Shown: positions 1 to 9,376, numbered from the stretch's first letter. The stretch is DNA of 64,000 nt from Providencia vermicola (GCF_020381325.1 NZ_JAGSPI010000008.1:62001-126000); one strand, 5' to 3'. Numbers and translations are program-made. The notes: generated by a model not told the origin, from the sequence alone.

Positions 1-92
1 GTGAAGCAGACTTAAACCTGCAAGGTGCACGCGGTGCATTGTGGGTTGGCGAGGTAACTTGTGAGCCTCAAGAAGCATTTGCTAAACGTTAA
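1..92 (+). CDS. ecpC: C-terminal tail of ecpC-like fimbrial usher (partial)
   Basis: An open frame enters from the left edge (first full codon at 3) and ends at the TAA of 90-92, giving 29 residues with a Trp-Val-Gly segment, a Cys and a basic C-terminus. Too little is present for domain assignment. Identification rests on position: the next two genes are recognisable EcpD and EcpE, and in the E. coli common pilus operon the usher gene ecpC directly precedes ecpD. The gap to ecpD is 25 bp. Confidence 0.6.
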   Translation, partial: EADLNLQGARGALWVGEVTCEPQEAFAKR

Positions 93-117
93 TTATCTCT
101 TTAAAGGCTAACTGAAT

Positions 118-1734
118 ATGCGATTATTATCGATAACAGCACTCTTTTTTTCATTTGCTGTTTTAACGCCGAATTCTTTTGCAGCAACCGCACCACTGCA
201 AGAATATGTCATTGTTGAAAACCAAATTGATAACGAATTTTTTATTGTGGCAAATAGGGTTGATCCGCGTTTTTCGGGTTCCAATGTTTTCACAAAATAT
301 CAGCGTAATAGTCAATTAAGTTTAGGCTATATGGGATATACAGGTACACCATTTAGCTCAACGTATAATATAGGCGATATTTGGTTAGAAAATTCCCCTG
401 TTAACCAACCCTTTATTGGAAACCGTTGTATGACGAACAACCGAAATTGCCCTGCAACCTCTTATTGGCCTGCTCAGCAATTACGGGATAATGGCGCATA
501 TAAAATACAGCAAACAGGTACGCCAGGTGAATCAGGTTATTCAAGGCCTATTTTCTCGGAAGCATTTTATCGTTGGTTAGCGGAAATCCCGCCAGGAACA
601 GAATACACGTTTGATTTAAGAACATGTACAAGTCGTGATGATTATAATTTAAGTAACACAACGTGTATGACCAGCGGGGGCCGAACAAGCACGCAGCAAC
701 ACTACATTCCAACCAATAAAAAAGGGAACATTATTTTGAAAGGCACTGGCGCCTTGCAAGAGGTGTTTGTGGACAGCAATGGGAACCCAACTATTGGGCT
801 GGGTTCTAATTTTTGTTCCACGGGTATTGTGGCAAATGCTTCTGGTGTGATTTGTAAATTAGTGGAGTTAGAAACTAAAGGTTCATCAATTAGTGGCTCA
901 TTTACTGTCCGTATGTATATTGATAATGCAAAGTTAGGTTTAGCGAGGGCGCCAGCTGCGGCATCTATTAAATATAAAGGCACTAACAGTACACGTTGGA
1001 CAAATTGGTCTTCAACGACAAATATGTCTGATATTTTTAACAATGGCTCACAGAATATTGAAGTCTTTCTTTCCAATGCATATTTAAAATCGATTGTTGA
1101 TGCTTCGCCAAACTCCACTGTCACATTGGCGGATAGTGTTTATACGTTTGGTTTTCAGTCTCCGCTTCCTCAATCAGGATTTTATGAATTCACACCGTCT
1201 AACTACTTAATTATTAAACCAAGAGATTATGGGATTAGCATTATTCCTGCGGATTTTAATCCAAATCAATCGAAAACGGGTAAGGTTGGTAGCGAAGAGC
1301 CGCCGATAGAGTTTAATTACATTGTGACGACCAGTGGCCCAAGACAAGCAGACTCTATTATGGCAAAAGTTGAAGGACCCCAAACAACATTAAAAGGTCA
1401 GTCGTATTGTTTATTCACGTCAAGTGATAACAAATTTAATGTCCCTTTTTCTGCATACCTTTCATTTAAAAATGGCAGTGGGGTGAAGGAGTCACACCGC
1501 GCAAGTTGTGATAATAATGAAATTTCATTGAAAAATGCATTATGGGCGGAAACCCCTTGGGACAGGCCAAATGAAGATCTCGGTTCCTTTTATCGTACTG
1601 ATTTAGACTTATCATTCCCAATGAATGACGCTAATTCATTTTTCACATTAGACGGTATTGATTGGTTAGGGACAGTTTCAGCAAGTGGGACGATCACCGT
1701 TAAGGCGATTTGGACAGGGCCTGATATTCAATAA
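118..1734 (+). CDS. ecpD: EcpD-like tip adhesin/polymerised subunit of E. coli common pilus
   Basis: A 538-residue secreted protein close in length to E. coli EcpD (about 547), the tip subunit of the alternate chaperone-usher ECP (Mat) pilus. A signal peptide covers about residues 1-22, ending in SFAA. Matches recalled from EcpD occur along the length: the early LGYMGY and IWLENSPV segments, the IIKPRDYGISII segment near residue 370, the FNYIVTTSG segment near 400, and the SASG near the C-terminus. The protein is Cys-rich, as expected for periplasmic folding. It lies 25 bp behind the ecpC tail and is followed by ecpE after a hairpin. Likely role: adhesion to host cells or plants and biofilm formation. 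Confidence 0.88.
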   Translation: MRLLSITALFFSFAVLTPNSFAATAPLQEYVIVENQIDNEFFIVANRVDPRFSGSNVFTKYQRNSQLSLGYMGYTGTPFSSTYNIGDIWLENSPVNQPFIGNRCMTNNRNCPATSYWPAQQLRDNGAYKIQQTGTPGESGYSRPIFSEAFYRWLAEIPPGTEYTFDLRTCTSRDDYNLSNTTCMTSGGRTSTQQHYIPTNKKGNIILKGTGALQEVFVDSNGNPTIGLGSNFCSTGIVANASGVICKLVELETKGSSISGSFTVRMYIDNAKLGLARAPAAASIKYKGTNSTRWTNWSSTTNMSDIFNNGSQNIEVFLSNAYLKSIVDASPNSTVTLADSVYTFGFQSPLPQSGFYEFTPSNYLIIKPRDYGISIIPADFNPNQSKTGKVGSEEPPIEFNYIVTTSGPRQADSIMAKVEGPQTTLKGQSYCLFTSSDNKFNVPFSAYLSFKNGSGVKESHRASCDNNEISLKNALWAETPWDRPNEDLGSFYRTDLDLSFPMNDANSFFTLDGIDWLGTVSASGTITVKAIWTGPDIQ

Positions 1735-1752
1735 CTTTAATGGCTATTTTGT

Positions 1753-1783
1753 GGCTACTTGTAAAGACGCAAGTAGCCTTTTT
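1753..1783 (+). terminator. Rho-independent-type terminator between ecpD and ecpE
   Basis: Perfect 9-bp stem GGCTACTTG (1753-1761) / CAAGTAGCC (1770-1778), 8-nt loop, followed by TTTTT (1779-1783). It lies inside what should be one operon, so it may partly terminate transcription and lower ecpE expression relative to ecpD. Confidence 0.75.
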
Positions 1784-1826
1784 ATTGGTACCAATTCTTC
1801 CTTCAATTTAATAGCAGATTTTTATT

Positions 1827-2504
1827 ATGAAACGCTTCTCTTTGCTTAAAATCCCATTCTTAATGGTGTTGTTTTCGTTTTACAACAACGCATTTGCGTT
1901 ATATATCAACTCAGATATTTCTTCGATGGATTCGGGCCAAGAGTTTTTTTCTAAGCCATATATTAATGACACGAAAAAAACGAATTTATATAATTTTAGC
2001 GCTTATAAAATTGATAGACCAGGTGGCCAAGAACGAGGTGAGCCGATACTCAATGGTGAAATTATCTTTACTCCACTGAAGAAAATTTTATTACCAGGAG
2101 AGCAGGAATTTTTTAAGATATTTTATCGAGGGCAAGCGGATGAAACTGAGCGCTATTATAAGATCATTATTAGCGAAACGCCTTTGGATATGCGTAATGA
2201 TAATGGAAAAAAAAAGCAGCCATTATTTTACCCAACAGTGAGCTTAGAAACCTATTTTGTTGTGAGGCCCAAAAAACCAGACTTTAAATACGACCTCAAT
2301 TCAAATGATGGGGCACTAAAAAATACGGGTAATACCTATTTTAGGGTGTTATTACATGACAGCTGTGATGCAGATGATGATTCGGAACCTTATGTCTTTT
2401 ATTTGCTGCCTAATCAAGAGTTTAATGATGTGCGATTAAAGAAAAAAAGCCGAAAATATATTGTTATTTTCGATAAATATTACTCGGTTGGGAATTGTGA
2501 ATAA
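1827..2504 (+). CDS. ecpE: EcpE-like periplasmic pilus chaperone
   Basis: A 225-residue exported protein, similar in length to E. coli EcpE (236), the second dedicated chaperone of the ECP pilus. The signal peptide spans residues 1-24, ending in NAFA. Recognisable chaperone features are the LLPGEQEFFKIFYRG segment followed by ERYYKI near residues 90-115, the VVRPKKPDFKY segment near 150, and the NTGNTYF motif near 172, all similar to EcpE. It is the last gene of the ecp locus here, 92 bp downstream of ecpD and behind a terminator hairpin. A shared bidirectional terminator separates it from the converging fimbrial operon. Confidence 0.85.
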   Translation: MKRFSLLKIPFLMVLFSFYNNAFALYINSDISSMDSGQEFFSKPYINDTKKTNLYNFSAYKIDRPGGQERGEPILNGEIIFTPLKKILLPGEQEFFKIFYRGQADETERYYKIIISETPLDMRNDNGKKKQPLFYPTVSLETYFVVRPKKPDFKYDLNSNDGALKNTGNTYFRVLLHDSCDADDDSEPYVFYLLPNQEFNDVRLKKKSRKYIVIFDKYYSVGNCE

Positions 2505-2511
2505 TTAATGC

Positions 2512-2544
2512 AAAAGAGGCTTTTAATAAGTAAAAGCCTCTTTT
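2512..2544. terminator. Bidirectional terminator between ecpE and the converging fimbrial operon
   Basis: Perfect 14-bp stem: AAAAGAGGCTTTTA (2512-2525) and its complement at 2531-2544, 5-nt loop. It has A-rich and T-rich flanks on opposite sides, so it can end transcription from both directions. It sits between ecpE (ends 2504) and the FimH-like gene (ends 2550). Confidence 0.85.
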
Positions 2545-2549
2545 TAACA

Positions 2550-3572
2550 CTACGGTGTGGACATAATAATTGTTGCTGCAGAGTTAAACTGGCCTTCGGT
2601 GAGCTCATTTGGCGATAAATTTGGCTTCTTTACTAACGTAAACATTAATGTATCTCGGCCATGGCCATTTTCGATTTTTGAATTGAAATGCCCATTCATT
2701 GGGGAAACACGTTGCCCTTGATGATAAATTTCTACACCTAATCCTGGCATAATCGGGCCTTGGCTGCCGATATCACCTGTTCTGACGAGTAGCGCATCTC
2801 CTGAAAAGGTTGATGTTTCACCACTTAAAATCATTTTTATTGGTGCTGTTAGATTATTATCTTCACAGCTATATGTGATCTCAACATTACGCTGAAAACG
2901 GCTCGCACTACCCACTGTTGAAATGCCTGATGCATTAACCGTTTCAAAATCAACAATAATGATTTGGTTATCATTGATATCGCATGTCCCTGTTCCAACA
3001 ACGACATCATTTCCAGCATAGAAATTCCATTTAAAATAGGCGTGGTCAATATGTTGGTTGCTGCCTACAAATGTTGCATATTTATGGAGATCGAGTGTCA
3101 TCAATAAATCCCCTTTTCTGACTAAAACTGAAGGTGTAGGCTTAACATTTACTTGCAAAAATAACTTAATTTGTAAGGGCTCAGAGGCGGTGGTTAAACG
3201 GAAAACTGGAATTTCTTGACCACTAAATGGTGCTAAATAATAAGCACCGCGTACAACAACACCCGCTTTTAATTCAGGATTATTTTTAAACGCAGGGCCT
3301 AAGTCAGCTCCTGTGACATTCAGGTAGTCGACATAGGCGGAGGGAGCTTCATTGCGGCAGGTCATAAAGTCGCTCACATCCGCGAATTCATTAATTCGAT
3401 TAGGTACAGCAAAAATATCATTATCAAGAGGAACATCTTGAATGCTTTGTGTTCCGCCGCCAACTTCTTGGCCCCCATTTGTTTTACATTGGAATGCAAA
3501 TATGGTGGGGGAGAATAATAAGGTTGCGAGAAGTAATATTAATATCTTCATTGTTACTGATACCTTAATCAT
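2550..3572 (-). CDS. FimH-like two-domain tip adhesin
   Basis: A 340-residue protein with a signal peptide ending near residue 26 (TIFA), then a mature start FQCKTNGG and a GGGTQ segment resembling the FACKTANG and GGGS start of FimH. The mid-protein segment FKWNFYAGNDVVVGTGTCD parallels the FimH linker region (WNIYANNDVVV then GGCD), after which a C-terminal pilin domain follows. So an N-terminal lectin-like domain and a C-terminal pilin domain are likely. The ATG overlaps the stop of the upstream subunit (ATGATTAA), implying translational coupling; an alternative ATG is at 3551. It is the last gene of the operon, the usual place for a tip adhesin. Ligand unknown. Confidence 0.8.
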   Translation of the reverse strand: MIKVSVTMKILILLLATLLFSPTIFAFQCKTNGGQEVGGGTQSIQDVPLDNDIFAVPNRINEFADVSDFMTCRNEAPSAYVDYLNVTGADLGPAFKNNPELKAGVVVRGAYYLAPFSGQEIPVFRLTTASEPLQIKLFLQVNVKPTPSVLVRKGDLLMTLDLHKYATFVGSNQHIDHAYFKWNFYAGNDVVVGTGTCDINDNQIIIVDFETVNASGISTVGSASRFQRNVEITYSCEDNNLTAPIKMILSGETSTFSGDALLVRTGDIGSQGPIMPGLGVEIYHQGQRVSPMNGHFNSKIENGHGRDTLMFTLVKKPNLSPNELTEGQFNSAATIIMSTP

Positions 3573-4131
3573 AAATTAAACTAAAAATAGCGGTTGCAGT
3601 AAAATGGCCAAACGCAATACTTTTATTTTTTATTGCATCGGGTTCCCCTTGTACATTCGCATTAAAACTTAATATATTTGTACCATTTTCTAGATTGTAT
3701 GCGGGCGTCGTACTATTAATGGGAATTTTTTTACCACTGTATTCTAAAATTTCAATTCCTATGCCCGAAGCCATACTGCCAGAATCTAATGCAAGGAGGC
3801 CTGGTAGATTGGTATTTTCGGTTCCTGTAAATTTAACTGTCACCGTTTTAAAGATACTATTATCACAGTCATCTAGGTGAATATTAAAATTTTCCAGTGG
3901 TGTTTTTTGGTTAATATAGAGGTATTTATTTACGATAGTACCAAAGTCCACAATGATATTTTCATCACCAGGCCTGACCGTGCAAGCTTCAGCGACAAGC
4001 TGTCCTCTTATCTTAATTTCACCTATTTGGCCATTTTTTGCATGGCTCGTTAATGAAAAAAATAACAAACTGAATAGCATGAAGAGTATTATTTTTTTAA
4101 ATTTGTTAAAATTGAAATTTAAGTTATTCAT
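3565..4131 (-). CDS. Minor fimbrial subunit (type 1/MrpF-G-like)
   Basis: A 188-residue pilin-family protein: signal peptide with a Lys-rich start and hydrophobic core to about residue 31 (SHA), then a Cys pair (ACTV near 50 and DDCD near 88) typical of type 1 pilins, and a C-terminal beta strand ending in SLIYD with the penultimate-tyrosine signature used in donor-strand exchange. It is probably an adaptor between shaft and adhesin, because it directly precedes and overlaps the FimH-like gene. Assignment to a particular Mrp letter is uncertain. Confidence 0.8.
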   Translation of the reverse strand: MNNLNFNFNKFKKIILFMLFSLLFFSLTSHAKNGQIGEIKIRGQLVAEACTVRPGDENIIVDFGTIVNKYLYINQKTPLENFNIHLDDCDNSIFKTVTVKFTGTENTNLPGLLALDSGSMASGIGIEILEYSGKKIPINSTTPAYNLENGTNILSFNANVQGEPDAIKNKSIAFGHFTATAIFSLIYD

Positions 4132-4170
4132 ATAAATACCTTCAATGCTCTATCCGCTAATTGAATTAGC

Positions 4171-4785
4171 TTATTCATAGGTTATTTGGAAAGAAATAAT
4201 GCTTCGGTACGCGCCTGCCTGTAATTTTTCTGCAACTCTGACGGGGGCTACGTAATAAGTTAAAATATTTTGCCCAGACGAAATAAGTTGTGGTTCGCTG
4301 TACTCACCAAAGGCAATTTCTTTCCCTTTTGGGTTAGTAATTTGTAATCCCAATCCAGTAACACCTTCTACGCTGGCAATGTTAGGGCGAAACGGAATGA
4401 CAGGGGCAATAAACCGAATTTTCATCCCAGGCTGGGAAGTGCTCCATGTGACGTTGCCCGATTTATCATTTCTTAGGGCGGTTGGTGTGTCGATACAATC
4501 CAGTAATTCAATATTAATCGGGGTTTTATGGCCTTGTGCACCAATTGCTTTTAATGACGCAGTTTCAACATTCCCCAAATCAACGGATTGAAATGCAGAG
4601 TCCATAGATAAATGGCAAGCGCTCTCAGTTAAGGAGCCGTAAACAAAAATTTTTCCATTGGCGCCTTCGACATCCCAATTCCCTGTGGCATTATGAAAGG
4701 CATTCTCGGATGCTCCATATATTACAGACGATGGAAATATCAGAGATAACCCGAGAAGTAAGGTAAGACTTTTTTGATTAATCAT
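4171..4785 (-). CDS. Minor fimbrial subunit (MrpE-like)
   Basis: A 204-residue exported pilin-like protein. The signal peptide covers about residues 1-24 (SSVIYG). The Cys pair ACHLS near 57 and DCIDT near 96 is spaced as in classical pilins, and the C-terminus FQITYE carries the penultimate Tyr. It lies directly after the chaperone gene (10 bp gap), as mrpE does in MR/P-type operons, and probably acts as a tip or adaptor subunit. No adhesin domain is seen. Confidence 0.78.
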   Translation of the reverse strand: MINQKSLTLLLGLSLIFPSSVIYGASENAFHNATGNWDVEGANGKIFVYGSLTESACHLSMDSAFQSVDLGNVETASLKAIGAQGHKTPINIELLDCIDTPTALRNDKSGNVTWSTSQPGMKIRFIAPVIPFRPNIASVEGVTGLGLQITNPKGKEIAFGEYSEPQLISSGQNILTYYVAPVRVAEKLQAGAYRSIISFQITYE

Positions 4786-4795
4786 CTTTTACTCT

Positions 4796-5545
4796 CTATT
4801 TATTTTCAGGAATAACCTGGCATGTGCTGGCTTGGCATTTAAATTGCAATTTTGGGCGACCACCATAGTCATTGATATAGGTTAGTACTGGGTTCGCACC
4901 AACGGTGGAGCTTGGGACACCTAAATTTTCTTCGCTAAATGGCGCGATCATAACGGCTTTAAAATTATGATTTACAGGCGAGTTTATGCGCTCTGCTGCG
5001 CCAATAATGGTGATATAAAAAGGTGTTGGATTTTTAATAATATATTGGTCGCCTTGTTTAATAAGCTGTGTTTTTTCCTGCCAAGGGTTATTCAACATTT
5101 CCGTTTCACTTAGCATGATACTTTTCGGGCGGTAAAATAATTTAATTTTGCTTTGTAATGCTAATTGTAAAACATTCGGCTTATCACTTTTAGGTGGTAT
5201 CTCCCTTAAATTAAAGTAATAAACGCTTTCTCTGTCTTGAGGTAATTGGCTTATTTCAGGAAGCGCTTCAACACGAACTTGGCTTGATTTTTCGGGTTCA
5301 ACTCTTTGCACTGGAGGTAATACCGCAAAAGGAGAGGTAACTTTCACCCCTTGAATATTTTCTACCCAGCCTTGGGCTAAATAAGGCAGTTGGTTATTTT
5401 TATTGGTAATAGTAATTGAAACGCTTTTTTGATCGCCATTAAAAATAATGCGAGTTCTATCTAAAGCAATTGCTGAGAAAGCGCTTCCGCTAACTAAACT
5501 GCTTAATAAAATAGTACTGATATATAAATTAGTTAATTTTTTCAT
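4796..5545 (-). CDS. Periplasmic fimbrial chaperone (PapD/MrpD family)
   Basis: A 249-residue PapD-family chaperone. The signal peptide covers about residues 1-25 (SAFSA), then IALDRTRIIFNG starts the first immunoglobulin-like domain. RIIF with the following SVSITITNKN is the G1/A1 region, and YYFNLREIPPK near residue 100 is the family signature. It stabilises subunits by donor-strand complementation and delivers them to the usher. The start chosen is the ATG at 5545, preceded by GAG about 10 nt upstream; an in-frame GTG at 5554 is less likely. The usher gene ends 13 bp upstream. The C-terminal Cys pair (KCQASTC) fits chaperones of this clade. Confidence 0.92.
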   Translation of the reverse strand: MKKLTNLYISTILLSSLVSGSAFSAIALDRTRIIFNGDQKSVSITITNKNNQLPYLAQGWVENIQGVKVTSPFAVLPPVQRVEPEKSSQVRVEALPEISQLPQDRESVYYFNLREIPPKSDKPNVLQLALQSKIKLFYRPKSIMLSETEMLNNPWQEKTQLIKQGDQYIIKNPTPFYITIIGAAERINSPVNHNFKAVMIAPFSEENLGVPSSTVGANPVLTYINDYGGRPKLQFKCQASTCQVIPENK

Positions 5546-5558
5546 AGCAATCACTCAG

Positions 5559-8081
5559 TTACAGATTATTATCTGTTTCATTACGTTTATTTGATAATGG
5601 CTTACAAGGAATGAATAATCCTTGGCTAATTGTTTCTAAGTTCTCAGGAAAATGAATTTCACATTGAGCTGCGCCACCCCAATGAATAATCATGACTTCA
5701 TTTGGATTGATACCACTGACGTAGGCATATCCATTATCAGTGACGATCCCTGTTTCTTTTCCTTTCAAATTAGTAATCTGAGCACCAAATGGCGGCGCAG
5801 TGCCGTCAGACATACGCATTGAAAGCATCATTTTTTCACCAGACAATACATTAAATTTACGGTAGCCAATTGCACCTTCTGTTAATGTTGCCTGAACAAT
5901 AGAATCAGTTACCTCGGCATTATTCGGTAATGCATTTAAATCGACTTTAACTTTACTGCGGTAGTAACTATTTAAGTCAGGCACGACCACTTTACCGAAT
6001 GCATTGGATGCAATAGGGATACCGCGGTCTGATACGGGGATTTTAGCTATGCCGTCAGTGTCGATAAGTAAACGAGTGCCGCCAATATTTGAAACTCGGT
6101 GAGCATCCGCACCTTTCAACGTCATAGTGAATCCGCCTTGAGCCCCTAATCCAAATGACGTGTAGTTATTGTGAATATAGCTGGCATTTGCGGTTAATTT
6201 CGTATTATCTCCGTAATGAGTAATATAGGTGCTTGCGGTTCCACCTTTGTTGGTTGATCCTGCGCTCACTTGGTAATTAGTTCTATCTGATAGTTTGTCA
6301 TAATAGGTAGCCCGATTAACAGTATCATCCCGCGTTGCTTGTAATGAGTAACCAATATTGGCACCATTTCCCCAAGGCATTGATGCTGAAATATAAAGAC
6401 CGTCATCATTTGTTTCATTATATTTATTGCGATATGCAGATAATGAAATATTAATATTTTTCAGGCTTCCCCAATCTAAGGTTTTTGTTACCATTAAATT
6501 GTAGCGATTGCTTTCTGGCTTATCCCAATAGGTTTGGTGCGAATAATTTAAATAAGCAGTGATCCTTGATTCTCTAAAATTTTTATTTAGAGAAATCACA
6601 TACATTTCCTTATTACTGCCTTGGCGTTCGCCTGAATCTTTAGCTGTTAAAAAATCAGTCACAGTCATAAAACTGCGCTCAGAGAAGCGGTAACCTGCGA
6701 ATTGGACTTGGCTATCATAGTCATCAAAGCGCTTCGAATAGTTTATTCGATAAGAGTTACCTGTCAGTTTTTTATCATTCGGAATATTTGCAATAGAATG
6801 CGTAATATCGAAAGATAAAGCACCAAATGCTAATAGGTCGCGTCCTATACCTACGTTGAATGCATTATAGTCTTGGCTATTTAATGAGCCTGCGAGCAAT
6901 GACCAACCATTGGTGACACCCCATGACATTTCACCACTTGCGAATGTGTCTCCGTTCACATGGTGATCCATATCGGTTGGTCGACCCATTGCTAATTTAT
7001 ATCGAATACTACCAGGACGCGTTAAATAAGGGATATTAGCCGTTTCAACTTGATATTCTTGAACCGAACCATCCTGTTCTTCGATTCGAACATCCAGTTT
7101 ACCCGTCGTCGCATCGCTTAAGTTTTGGACACGGAAAGGCCCCGCAGCAACTTGTTCTTGGTAAATAACTCGCCCTTGTTGACTAATAATGACCGTAGCA
7201 TTGGTGGTTGCAACACCTGTGATTTCTGGCGCATATCCACGTAAGTTTGGTGGAAGCATTAAGATATCTGAGCGTAAGCTAATCCCAGTGAATCGAAAAC
7301 TGTCGAATAAATCCGTATTAAAATAGTCTTCACCCAAAGTTAGTTTTGCTTTAATGCTAGTTAAAGCTTTATAAGCATAAAGTCGGCTCCATTGGAAATC
7401 ATGCTCATTTTTACTATTTGAGCTAGTTTCTCGTTGGGCACGTCCCTGCCAATCACCCCTGAAGCGCCATGCACCAAGGTTAACACCTGCAACACCATTC
7501 GCCGTCACATTATAATTACTATTGTTATCGTGAGGTTTATTGGCTCTTGCATTAATGTTGTAGTCTAAAATAGCCCCTGAAATCCCCTCATCCCAAAGAG
7601 AGGGTGGATCCCAGTTAGCGGTTCTATATTCAAGATAGGCTTGCGGAATACTCAGGTATAATGTTGCGTCAGATAAATCGCCCTGAGCTTGAAAGCCAGG
7701 TAAACTGAGTAAATCAAGACACTCATTATTATGCCACCACGTAATTTTCTTCAATGAGTCCGCTGTTAGCCCTAATTGTTGGACTTGTTCTTGTGTAATA
7801 CATACAAGGCTTGCTTCAGGGTCATTTTCAGGTGCATAAAAAGAAAATCGTTGTTCAGGCAGAGTTTCTTTATTTAATTGTATTTTTAGAGGGTAAGTGC
7901 CAGGCATAATATAGCCAGCACGTGAGAATTGCTTAATATCGATGTTTTTTTTGTCTTCTAAATCAAATAATGCTGTATTAAATTGTATAGTATCAGCAGC
8001 ATATAACTGGGCAGATAATGACCCAAAAGCGAACATTATCGTTGTCGTTATTATATTTATTTTGTGTTGTTTAAAAAACAT
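5559..8081 (-). CDS. Fimbrial outer-membrane usher (FimD/MrpC family)
   Basis: An 840-residue usher, full length for the FimD/PapC family. Signal peptide to about residue 28, then TIQFNTALFDL, the N-terminal chaperone-binding domain start. The central beta barrel contains the plug domain near RGYAPEITGVA, followed by VIYQEQVAAGPF typical of ushers. The C-terminal domains contain PPFGA and the final Cys pair (CEIHFP and IPCK). It forms the pore for pilus assembly in the outer membrane. The start chosen is the ATG at 8081 because AGGG lies 9 nt upstream; an ATG at 8090 sits too close to that sequence. It lies between a minor pilin and the chaperone gene. Confidence 0.94.
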   Translation of the reverse strand: MFFKQHKINIITTTIMFAFGSLSAQLYAADTIQFNTALFDLEDKKNIDIKQFSRAGYIMPGTYPLKIQLNKETLPEQRFSFYAPENDPEASLVCITQEQVQQLGLTADSLKKITWWHNNECLDLLSLPGFQAQGDLSDATLYLSIPQAYLEYRTANWDPPSLWDEGISGAILDYNINARANKPHDNNSNYNVTANGVAGVNLGAWRFRGDWQGRAQRETSSNSKNEHDFQWSRLYAYKALTSIKAKLTLGEDYFNTDLFDSFRFTGISLRSDILMLPPNLRGYAPEITGVATTNATVIISQQGRVIYQEQVAAGPFRVQNLSDATTGKLDVRIEEQDGSVQEYQVETANIPYLTRPGSIRYKLAMGRPTDMDHHVNGDTFASGEMSWGVTNGWSLLAGSLNSQDYNAFNVGIGRDLLAFGALSFDITHSIANIPNDKKLTGNSYRINYSKRFDDYDSQVQFAGYRFSERSFMTVTDFLTAKDSGERQGSNKEMYVISLNKNFRESRITAYLNYSHQTYWDKPESNRYNLMVTKTLDWGSLKNINISLSAYRNKYNETNDDGLYISASMPWGNGANIGYSLQATRDDTVNRATYYDKLSDRTNYQVSAGSTNKGGTASTYITHYGDNTKLTANASYIHNNYTSFGLGAQGGFTMTLKGADAHRVSNIGGTRLLIDTDGIAKIPVSDRGIPIASNAFGKVVVPDLNSYYRSKVKVDLNALPNNAEVTDSIVQATLTEGAIGYRKFNVLSGEKMMLSMRMSDGTAPPFGAQITNLKGKETGIVTDNGYAYVSGINPNEVMIIHWGGAAQCEIHFPENLETISQGLFIPCKPLSNKRNETDNNL

Positions 8082-8118
8082 AAAAAACATCCCTAAAACA
8101 CCAATATAACTTTTAGAA

Positions 8119-8664
8119 TTAATAATAATCGACCTTGAACCTTAATAAGGTTTGGTAATTACCCGCTTTAACAGGATGATAATTGGTGACTAATTGCATT
8201 TGATATTTCAGTATCATTGTGCCAGGAGTAATTCCTAGTGCAGGTAATGGCTTTCCTGGTGTAATGGAATATCCTGAGATATCATGCAGTGCCAATTGCA
8301 CTCCTTTTGCTTCACCCGAGAGTGTGAAGAAATTACCTTCTGACGGACCATCAAAAGTGACTTCGAGTGAATTCCATTCGTTATTATCTTTTGAATATTT
8401 TTCCCAACGGCAATCAACGAGTTTAATATTGAATTCTTTTATGGGGCCTTTCCCAACTTCGCGAATATAGCTTGTTGGAAGAACCCCCATATTAATGGTC
8501 TGATCCCTTGACCCGATATCTATTGCACAGGCAGTATCGACTATTTCGCCGTTCATTGTGACTTTTCCCCATCCATGAGGTGATGCCGCCATTTGTGGCG
8601 AAAGAAATAATGTAAGAAGCAATAGAGACGATATATTTCTTGGCGAATAGATAAATCCTTTCAC
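8119..8664 (-). CDS. Minor fimbrial subunit (MrpB-like)
   Basis: A 181-residue pilin-family protein starting with GTG (8664-8662) behind a GAGG six bases upstream. The signal peptide reaches about residue 27 (MAAS). The Cys pair TACAI near 45 and DCRW near 84 and the C-terminal FKVDYY with a penultimate Tyr show type 1 pilin ancestry. Its place between major pilin and usher matches mrpB of the Proteus MR/P operon, thought to act as an anchor or terminator. The exact role is inferred from order only. Confidence 0.8.
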   Translation of the reverse strand: MKGFIYSPRNISSLLLLTLFLSPQMAASPHGWGKVTMNGEIVDTACAIDIGSRDQTINMGVLPTSYIREVGKGPIKEFNIKLVDCRWEKYSKDNNEWNSLEVTFDGPSEGNFFTLSGEAKGVQLALHDISGYSITPGKPLPALGITPGTMILKYQMQLVTNYHPVKAGNYQTLLRFKVDYY

Positions 8665-8694
8665 TTTAACCTCTGACTTAATTAGGTGGCTAAT

Positions 8695-8718
8695 AGAGGA
8701 ATACAGGAGTATTCCTCT
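8695..8718 (-). other. Stable stem-loop behind the major pilin gene
   Basis: Perfect 10-bp stem AGAGGAATAC (8695-8704) / GTATTCCTCT (8709-8718) with a 4-nt loop, between major pilin and minor pilin genes. It has no T-run on the minus strand, so it is more likely an mRNA-stabilising or partial attenuation hairpin favouring high pilin expression than a full terminator. Confidence 0.6.
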
Positions 8719-8730
8719 TTAACTAATCAA

Positions 8731-9294
8731 TTAGTTATAAGTTAAGGTAAAGTTAGTTACGCCTTCGAATTTACCTAATGGAATTTTATCTACTGCAACG
8801 TTTGCACCTTGTACATAAGCGCTATAACGTAGAGTGTTATCACCTGCTTGTAATTGGTGTTCTTGTGCTGTTGCAACACCCATATCTAATGCTGCACCGT
8901 TTGTATCCGTTAATTGAATACCGACGTTACCCGCAATAGTTGGATCGGTTGCATCTAAGCCAGTTACACCTAATAATTTAGAGTTGAACGCAGCACTAGA
9001 ACCAGAGAATGTGATGCTGACTTTGTCATTATAGACTTTGTCATTTGCATCTTTAGGGAATACACAGTCTTCTAATTCAATGTTGAATTGTTTCGCACTA
9101 GAAGTACCGCCATTTGCTAAAATAGAGTTAGCGATTTGGCCTAACCATACTGTTTGGTCAATAGAGTCGGAACTAATTGAGCAAGGTGCATCGATGATTT
9201 CACCTTTAAATGTAACTTTACCATGCCCTTGATCAGCGAGTGCTGGAGAAGCGATAGCGGCAGAAACAAGTGCTGCTAAAAATACTTTTTTCAT
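8731..9294 (-). CDS. Major fimbrial subunit (MrpA/PmfA-like type 1 pilin)
   Basis: A 187-residue pilin: signal peptide MKKVFLAALVSAAIASPALA (residues 1-20), mature start DQGHGKVTFKGEIIDAPCSI, Cys pair near residues 38 and 78 (EDCV), and the C-terminal FTLTYN beta strand with a penultimate Tyr. This is the standard major subunit of MR/P or PMF-type fimbriae. The ATG at 9294 is chosen because GAGG lies about 6 nt upstream; an upstream in-frame extension would add residues before the signal peptide. It follows the MrpJ-like gene by 82 bp and would be driven by the invertible promoter further upstream. Confidence 0.92.
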   Translation of the reverse strand: MKKVFLAALVSAAIASPALADQGHGKVTFKGEIIDAPCSISSDSIDQTVWLGQIANSILANGGTSSAKQFNIELEDCVFPKDANDKVYNDKVSITFSGSSAAFNSKLLGVTGLDATDPTIAGNVGIQLTDTNGAALDMGVATAQEHQLQAGDNTLRYSAYVQGANVAVDKIPLGKFEGVTNFTLTYN

Positions 9295-9376
9295 TTGAAC
9301 CTCATTTATATATAACAACGTGATGATTACCCAACAATTAAGTGGGCATAGTTAAAATTTTATATTTTTTAAATAA

